Of a DNA stretch of 64,000 bases, positions 1 to 9,600 are shown piece by piece. Source of the stretch: Bactericera cockerelli (lineage: Eukaryota > Arthropoda > Insecta > Hemiptera > Triozidae); NCBI GenBank assembly GCA_024516035.1, contig CM044957.1:45439942-45503941 (forward strand). The letters run 5' to 3'. The translations under genes were made by a program, and so were the position numbers. The notes beneath the pieces are model-generated. The model worked only from the letters and a program-made list of their open reading frames with translations. It did no database searches and was not told where the DNA came from. Each line of letters opens with the position of its first letter. The stretch's first letter is position 1.

Positions 1-120
1 ATTATGTGGTCACTAACTCAAATTAATGAGGAAAAATTCATGCATTGGGTGAAATTCGAACCAAAAGGTGCCTATGCTACCTGGATTACCAGACTAGCGT
101 CTTAACCACTTGACAACCAA
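1..120 (-). repeat. tRNA-derived SINE, family B (cut by window edge)
   Basis: Read on the minus strand this has a tRNA-like head, with an A-box-like part around 'caagtggttaagacgc' and a B-box-like 'ttcgaatttcaccc'. It is followed by a body ending in the 'gtgaccacataat' motif. The same unit recurs at 10647-10852 (plus) and 34528-34751 (minus). It continues beyond the left edge of the window. Confidence 0.7.
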
Positions 121-244
121 TGTATGGTGTACAAATAATAATCAAATAGCACTCAGACGTAAGATGTGGAAGTTTATTTATTTGTTTGACCAATTAGCCT
201 GCCATTAAAAAAATAGAGCCAAAGAAGGAAAAAAATGTGCTTAC

Positions 245-375
245 CCTAACATCTAGGACCTAGGTCATTTGAGATGGTCCATTCGCTCGAAAATCACAAA
301 CCAGCTACCTACATCAACCTCACCCAGCCTGAGTGGGGCCAGAAATAGTCAGCATCACGAGGCGAGGGTTCGAAT
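245..375 (-). repeat. 5S-derived SINE family F, fragment
   Basis: On the minus strand this is the middle part of the 5S-headed SINE (ggccccactcaggctgggtgaggt, then the block ending in cgaatgga). The 5S-like head itself is missing here. Identity rests on similarity to the fuller copies at 13646 and 37594. Confidence 0.6.
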
Positions 376-606
376 TTTAAATGAGCCAAAGTAAGTATCT
401 CTCCGCACAAGATACAAATTAAACTCGTATGTTTTTGATGACTCGTATGTTTGATCACATATTTTAAACACTGAATTGTATGTTCAGGAAGTTCTTGTTA
501 AATTATTTAAAAAAAAAAAATTAATCTTAGTAAAATAGTAATTTGTTAAAAAAAAAATTATTTATTTATTTCGAGGTTTTCTCACAAGCATAATCTCTCC
601 CTCCAG

Positions 607-3600
607 GCAACGACCTGGCGCGCGTGCTCAGGTGGGGCTCGGGTCTCACGGGAGGCGAGGACCCCCTGTCCCTCCTGCGGGATGTGATAGAGGCGGAGGA
701 GATACGACTGGACAGGTGGACGGTGGTGTTCCACCCGGAGGATAAGGCAGATGAGAAGAACCAGACCATCGTCAACTCCACTGTCGGTGAGTAGTGTCTC
801 TTTTTTATTTATTTTTATTTTTTATTATGCTTTATTAGGAGAACAGAGTACAATGGTAACAGTATAAAATTAAGAAAAAACAAACAAATGACAAAATAAA
901 TAAGTAAAAAAGAAAAAAGCTCATAAAATATTCAAGTCTTCGGGTTCTAAGGAACATCTTGACCAATTTAAACTCTTGAGAGTGCAATGTAAATCAAAAT
1001 CTCAAGTTGATTATTCAAATTTTGTTAAAACAAAAGAATCCGAGTTTAAGACAACACCGGCGAAATTTTGGTCTTTTATTAAGTCCAAGAAACAAGATAA
1101 TGACATGCCATCTCAAATGACACATGAAAATAAAACCTCTTCTGATCCTAACACTATTGCCAATCTATTTGCAGAAAATTTCTCAGCAGCCTACTCAGCT
1201 GAACAGCTGGCACCACCTTATTTTAAATTTGACAATATCCTCAATCCGACACTGAAAGAGATCAAGTATTCAAGTTATTACAGAAATTAAAAGCTGACTC
1301 ATCTAGTGGACCAGATAATGTTCCACCTATTATTCTTAAAAACTGTGCCACTGTTTTAGCCCTACCTCTCAAATTGTTATTTAATAAATCTTTAAGTACA
1401 GGGATGTTTCCTCACAGCTGGAAAACATCCTTTGTAATACCCATTTTTAAGAATGGTGATAAAAATAACATAACGAACTACAGACCAATTTGTAAATCTT
1501 CCGCCATTCCCAAGTTATTTGAATGTCTCATTTACAACATTTTAGCGCCTACTTTATCTCCCCTTCTTACCAGTCATCAGCACGGTTTTGTAAATAAAAA
1601 ATCAACAACTACAAATCTTTTATCTTTTACTGACCACATAAACAGAGTCATTGACCAGGGAGCCCAATTTGACTGCATTCTGACAGATTATAGCAAAGCT
1701 TTTGATAAAATTAACATTAACATCTTATGTGCCAAATTACAAGCCTATGGTATACATGATCCCCTCCTGACATGGTTTTATAGTTATTTTTCTGACAGAA
1801 CTCAATTGGTTAAGCTGAAATCGACATTGAAAAATGACAAATGTGGTTGCACATCCAATAGTATAAATAACCAGATTACCATTATATCTGACCCTTTCGA
1901 AGTTAAGTCTGGCTGCCCACAAGGTGGACACATATCAGGACTAGCCTTCGATTTATTTATAAATGACATATATTTATTTTTACTGACAGATTTTTGGTTA
2001 TTTGCTGATGACAAAAAGACTGGACAAAGAATTAATAATATAAACGATGCTGTACTTCTACAAAAATCTTTGGATAATCTCTACCTATGGTGTTCGACTA
2101 ATAAAATGGAATTAAACATAAAAAAAATGCAAAGTCATCACCTTTAATCGAAAAAAGAGCCCAATCATATTTGAATACAAAATTAATGGCATTCCCCTGG
2201 AAAGAGTTTACAGCATCAAGGACCTTGGTGTAACTTTTGACCACAAATTATGTTTCAATGACCATTATAATAATATTACTAGTCGAGCTTACAAAACACT
2301 CGGGTTCATAAACCGAAACTCGAAAGATTTCCAAAACCCTAAAACTTACATCCTTCTATATAACGCTTTTATTCGCTCTTTGCTTGAGTACGCATCTCCT
2401 GTTTGGTCGCCATATTATGAAAAATACAAATTACAAATTGAAAGAGTACAGCATCGATTCCTTCGAAATCTCGCCTATAGACAAGGAACTCCAATGGCTT
2501 TTACAGACCATGACTATTGTAAAATCATGAAAAATAATAATATTTTATCTTTAGACAACAGAAGGGACAATAGCGACATAATCTTTCTATATAAAATTTT
2601 AAATGAGCTGACATTATTGCCTGAATTAAAAGAAAATATCCGATTCCGTAATATAGGCCGAAATACTCGGAACAAAGACATTTTTGATTTAGATTTCTGC
2701 TCAAAAAACTATACCTTCCACAAACCACTAAATAGAATGATGAGATTATTTAACAAAGTTTCTCAGTCCGATTCATCCATACATCCCTTCTCTTGTTCAA
2801 TCAATGAAATAAAAGAAAAATTAAGAAAGATATTAGATACTTAATATTTGTTACAATCATAGGATATACCTATATTTATAAGATAAAAAATTTATTGTCT
2901 TTTTTCTATATATATCTTAACTATATATCTATGTATCTGAACTATATTTCTATGTATCGTAACTATATATATTATCATCAAATAAACATGGGTTTACCCC
3001 GTCAATTTATGAAAAAAAAAAAAAAATAACAATAATGTCCTTCCTAAAGGGCGGGGTGATTGCCTGTGGCAATCTCTTCCACCCAGCAATCTCTTTACTC
3101 TCACAAGCTTATTTTTTTTTAAATAAATAAATAAATACCCGGTGTACGGGAGTATATTTACGGGAATAGCTCTATTTACAATGTCAACAATTCTTCATCA
3201 TAGGGTGGCGTCATCGTGAACGACGGTAGCCAGACAGTGGAGAAATGACTCAGCACTTCTACCACTGTCTTTTCAAGGAGGCTAATAATTGACAAGGGCC
3301 CCCAGAACCAAGCCAATGCTGGTCTACTCCCTGTTTTTATTCCTCCTGCCAGACTGCTGGTCTTCTCCCTGTTTATAGTCCCCCAGCCAGACTTTACTCT
3401 CTGTACTCTCACACGCTTTTTTTAAATTCAGTAGTGGTAGTAGTAAACTCTTTATTGAAATTTATTTACATAAATCACAAAAGGCGGAATTATTGCCTGA
3501 GGCAATCTCTACCATCCAACCAATGATCTTGCACCACTTAGAAATTTACTGATCTCTTGCTTTACTGAATAGCACTTCTAAATAAAATAATGGAATAAGA

Positions 3601-6600
3601 AGAACGAAGGAAGGAAAAACTCTGTGTGTCAGAAGGAGGGAAGAGAGAAGAAAAAGAGGAAATGATAGAAGAAAAGAAGGAAGGTCACAGAATTAGATAC
3701 TGATTGTAATAATCTTGCAGGTAGGATTTTAAAGTGCTGAATTTTATACAGCTTTTTGATGATACAGTTTAAATACGTACCCAGATCTTGTTTATACTGT
3801 TCCAAATTTTGTATTCGATTTTTTTATAATTACTTGTTTATACATATGTCCTAGGTATTATAAATAATGAAATAACAATAATGTTTTCCAGTGGGCGGAA
3901 CCAGCGAAGACAACACGCAGATCCTCGTGATGAACAACTACTTCGGCATAGGGATCGACGCCGACTTGTGTCTCGACTTTCACAACGCCCGCGAGGAGAA
4001 CCCGAACAAGTTCAAGAGCCGCATCCACAACAAAGGCGTCTACGTGAAGATGGGCCTGTACAAGATGATCGGGCGGAAGATGTGCAAGGATCTGCACCGG
4101 GAGATCCGTCTGGAAGTGGACGGGAAGCACGTGGAACTGCCGCAGGTCGAGGGGATTATCATACTGAACATTTTGAGGTAATATTATGTATTATATGTAT
4201 ATAATATACCTAAATAACGGTGGTGGGAGGATTATATGAAAGCCCAGATCCAGTGCTTCAAAACAAAAAAAGAAAACAATTTTTTTTATTAATATTTACA
4301 ATAAAAATTATTATCAAGGTTTTATTAATTGTGCTCTTGATATACCTATGATACAAGTCCAATGAATCCAATAAGAGTCCCTCAAAATGAATGTCTGACC
4401 TGCAATAATAATTAATAGTTCTGTGTCCGTTAGATAGGCACAGATACCTATATCCTATATCACGGTGGTGAGAGGATTATATGGACGCCCAGATCCATTG
4501 TCTAGGCTCCTTTCATAATTCTGTGTCCGTGAGATAGGTCGAGGGGATTATTATACTGAACATTTTGAGGTAATATATATAATTCCGAGTCCGTGAGATA
4601 GGTATTGATACCTAAATCACGGTGGTGAGAGGATTATATGGACGATTATATTTATAATGACGTTGTTTTATGTACATCATGTATTCTTGTGAACAGTAAA
4701 AATACTATCTTATTTTATACCAGTCTGAAAGATTTATAATAATATATACTACCAATTACGGACACAACAATACACTTCCTAATGATTGGTTCATAAACTT
4801 GCTTATTTTGAGATTTTATACTAAATCACTTGTATCTCCAAAACTGCTTAACCGAGTTTCTTCAAATTTATTTCAATGGTAGAATACCATTTTTCTAGAA
4901 CCGGTGCAATCAGTGCTCTATCTACGCTAGTTTTTTTTTTTTAATTTGGGTTTAACGTCTCTTTAAACTGCATGGTCATATCACGACGGCAGTTTTACCT
5001 TCTATTCCCTGGAAAATCACAAACCAGCTACTCAAATTATCCTGACTCAGACTGAGTGGGGCTGGGAATCGCCAGCGTCACGAGGTTTAGAATTTGAAAC
5101 GCTCGACGTTGCTTAACTTAGGTGACAGAACGAGAACTATTGCATTCAACTTTCCATCGACACTGCGCTTGCTAGAAATGCTAGATAATGTTTATTTATT
5201 GAGCTGCAATTGTATACAGCAAACCTGTATTTTCTATAGCAAAAAAATACATTTATTACCTATTAAAACACTTCTATGTATATGTCTTGGGTTCGAATTT
5301 TGATGTATCTTACTTTCCCGACTCGAGTTTCGTCTATGTCATACTTGTCATAGACATTATCAAGGGAACATGACATTTTTATAGACATTATACCTTGATA
5401 ATGTCTCTAAAATTGTCATGTTACCTTGATAATGTCTATGAAAAATCCCTTGATAATGTCTATGAAATAGACGAAACTCGAGTCGACAAAGTAAGCTATT
5501 CACTTTAAGATGTCATCAAAAATTACATCAAAATTCGAAACCTATTCACTTTAAGATGTCAAATATAAACAACAAAATCTGGACTTTGTGGACAGTGGAC
5601 ACACCTAGTGTTTTTAAAGAGAACACAAAACTCGTACTTTGTGAAATCAAATCATAGTTTATAACTTATAATACATCATAGATGGGATAGTTTTAGACAT
5701 TTTACTTAGTAATTGCTCTCGTTTGCAGGGCGTTAAGTAAAATTAAAAAAAAAAAACATGTTTAACAAAAAAACATGTTATTGATGTATTTTCATTCCCT
5801 CATTGCGTTGTCCACAGTTGGGGCTCCGGCGCAAACCCGTGGGGCCCTGACAAGGAGGACCAGTTCTCCACCCCTAACCACTGGGACGGGATGCTGGAGG
5901 TGGTGGGGGTCACGGGGGTGGTGCACTTGGGCCAGATCCAGTCTGGCATGAGGACCGCCACAAGAATAGCCCAGGTGAGTGTTGTAAAATACCTTTTTTT
6001 TTAAAAAAAAAAAGAAGGTAAGTGTGCCCCGGAACCGCTTTCGCATTACCTCAGGGCACTTTACCTTTACATCCATGCCATTCCGGAAACGGAAAATTTC
6101 GGTCAGAAATTTCCGCTCCGGCCGGGATTCGAACCCGCAACCTCCGGGTCAGTAACCAATGCTCTTAACCTCTGAGCCACGGAGGTCGGCCCCAAAGATC
6201 GGAGGTCGGCCCACGGAGGTGTAAAGTACCTTGTCTAGACCCAAGTGAATACACGCTAATGAAAAGGTAAAACAATAATATCGCCTTATTTATACTGCCC
6301 GATTAGGACTATAAAGTCCCATTATTCCAGCAGTAAGCCCAAGACATATTATTATGTGGTAAAAATCCTAAATGAGAGGATAACTTGTCATGTCCCGGTT
6401 GGGTTTCGAACCCACGACATCGGGAATCTTTGGATTCACACAGTGTCGCCTTTACCTCTGAGCTACCCGGACAACAATCAATTTTATAGGCAATCAAATG
6501 GCTAATAGCCGTGTTTATTCAGGCTGTTAGTTACTATGCACTAGGGCCCTAGTGTTTTATTCACACCAGAATACAACGAAGAAAGTTATGGGAAATGTTA

Positions 6601-9600
6601 AGTTAAAATGTTTGTTTCTTGAAAAAACTGCTTTCTGGTTTAGTTGACTGCAATCAGCTATTGTCCTCGGTATCTCTCAGTTGTCACAGAAGGTTAAGGA
6701 GGAACGATTTATTTTATGTAACGTCATGCCCCACAAACGACACTCTGTTTTCACCCCTGAACTGAATGCTACGGGCAGCCAATTCCAAGGGTGACATGTT
6801 TGATTTTACTGATTGTTTATATCATTTTTGTTTAAAGTTATTTAATTTGACATTTGTATTTATTTATTTTTGACACCATATTGTTGTGATTATTGTGATT
6901 TGTTTTAATTTTTACTTTATTGTTATATTTTACATATTTTATTGACATATTGTACATAGGACTTGCTCCGTTAATAAACACCCGTTTACCGGGCAAATTA
7001 TTATTATTTATTTATTATTTAAAAACCGACTGCTCTAGCAATCATGAGGTTGAACAACGTCGACCCTGCTCAAGCGAGATAACACAGAGTAAAAGAAGAA
7101 GAAAAACATAGTATAGAGGTATAGACTATTATTGCCACCAAAAATAGTGGCATTTTTTAAATCAGACTTTTATTTAATTAATCTTTATCTTCTTTCACCC
7201 CAACTATACAGGGTGGACACATCAAAATCCGACTCAACTCTGAGATGCCAGTGCAAGTGGATGGAGAGCCCTGGATCCAAGGCCCTAGCGACGTCGTCAT
7301 TCTCAAGTCAGCGCTCAAGGTAAGTTTTTGTGACTGAATCATGTATTTCTAGACATCGACGTGGTTGGTCATATTCGAAAGCGAAGTTGTGGAAAAAAAA
7401 AATATTTTTATTTTTTATTTTCCGTGTCCTCTTTCGTTCCTTGGTCAAATTTTGTACTTCCAATACTCTGGCTTTTCCTTTTTTGTGAGATGTATGTGAG
7501 ATTGTTGAGAGATGTATATCCCATTGCGTACCATGGGTAGTGGGTAGCATATATATGACCGGACGTCTGTCCCGCTAGCTCAGTGGTAAAGACGGCACTC
7601 TTTGAATCCAATGATTCCAGATGTCGCGGGTTCGAAACCCAGCCGCGATATGACAAGTTATCCTCCCATTTGTGATTTTTACCACGTAATAATATGTCTT
7701 GGGCTTACTGCTGGAAGAATGGGACTTTCATAGTCCTAATCGGGCAGTATAAATATGGCGATATTATTATTATATGACAGACACCGTATGTTTTCTAGGT
7801 ACCTGGTTATCTGATATGATACACGGGGTTATCCTTATCTTAGAGGCTGGTTATCAAATGTGATAGACATAGACTCCTATAAAAAATATTAAGAGGCAAG
7901 GACTCTGAATGTTACAGACCTCTCTTTAAATAAATATTCATTAAAAAAAAAATATATCACAGGAAACCTGTGTAAGACAGCTGAAATCGATTGAATTGAG
8001 CCCGGTCTCCTGGGATTATCAAGTTAAAAGGGCTCGGTACGCAATGGGTTATGAATGAGTAGCTTAGCTATCTACTGAGATTTTTATGCTGATGATCTAA
8101 GATTTGGCCAACTAATAAATTCCATCCAAGATGCTGACTCAATACAAAAAAATTCCTAGATAAAGAAATTGAAGACATAATCCCCAAATCTCCCTTTCGA
8201 CCGTCACTCAACACACTCTGATTGGTTATTGCGTTCAAATTAACCAAGCAGAGTGCGTTGTGTGATGGTTGAAAGGAAGATTTGAGGATTATGAGAGTGA
8301 GAGTGCTTTCTGAAACGAGGGAAAGATTTTTTGATAAGTATACTGTGTCTAAGTAACCAGTTCATTGTGTTTTGTAAAATAAATAAATAAAATTATTTAT
8401 CTAAGTTATTACGTACATTATATCAGGGGGTCTTTTCTAAAAGAAATTCCTATGTGTTGCGTCCTTTATTTAGAACTATTGTACCTCTTTCGAGAACTAT
8501 CCAAGTGTAGGATGTTCTAGCTTTTCTTTAAGTACGAGTAGGCCCGGTTTCCCGCAATATTCTGTCTCGAAACGTTGTACTGAGGTGAAATTTGCGATGT
8601 CCAGTTTTCAGTGCCAAAATGTTTCAGGGTCCCCAGAGCCTAAACCCTAAGTTTCAGCCATTTTGTGTGTGTGTGTGTGTGGTGTGTGACCGAGATATCT
8701 CAGGAACGGTTCGAGATATTTGAAATTTGGTATGTAGACGCCAAGAAAAATACCGAAAAAGCCCAACCGCTGATATTTATTCGGGGTATGAGCAATGTCG
8801 TGTGAAGGTCACACTGGTTTGTTTTCAATACATATTGTAGAATGTAGATAGGCTTTTACACAGACGTGAGGCAATACAGTGTGACATTGCATATTGTATC
8901 GCCGAAAGATACTTCGACAGAAAACTTGTCCTTGAAAAGGGATAAAAAGATGCCATTTTTTATAGAGGGTTCTTTTTTTTCAGAAGAGGAAAATTTGCAT
9001 CAAACACCAGCGTAGGTTAATGCCTGTGAGCTGGCGAGAAGGTTTTTTACCGTCTAAAAACCTCTTCTTGGTTGTGTTTTCTTTTATGTTGCCCTGGGAC
9101 CGTCGGGTAGCATTACTTCAGGGTCGTTTTATGGAGGGTTCGCTTTGCTCGTTTTTGCGTGTATTTTAGTTTTATGATGCCACTGAAACTCCACCATTTA
9201 CTGGCTTTGCAGATTTTAATAAGTTAAAAATATGTTAATAATAGTTTAATAAGAATTATTTATTTCATACTAAACATTCAGGAGGGGCAAGGATTTCGAT
9301 TGTTATAAACCTCTGTTTAAATGAATATTCATTAAAAAAAGAGACACTCAGGTACTTCTCCTAAGCTTTGAAAGGACTCTAACAGCCGTATGTATGAACA
9401 GAAAACGCCGTTTGAGCATGGTCTGAAGCATGATTTCCTTTAATATTATTGGCCAATACCTTGCTTGAGACAGTGCTCAGACAAAATTCGCTGTTCGTAA
9501 ATACGGGTGTAAGATTGTGTAATTTTATGATGCCACATCAACTTCACAATTTACTGGCTTTGCAGTTAATAATAGTTTAATAGGAATTATTTATTTCATA

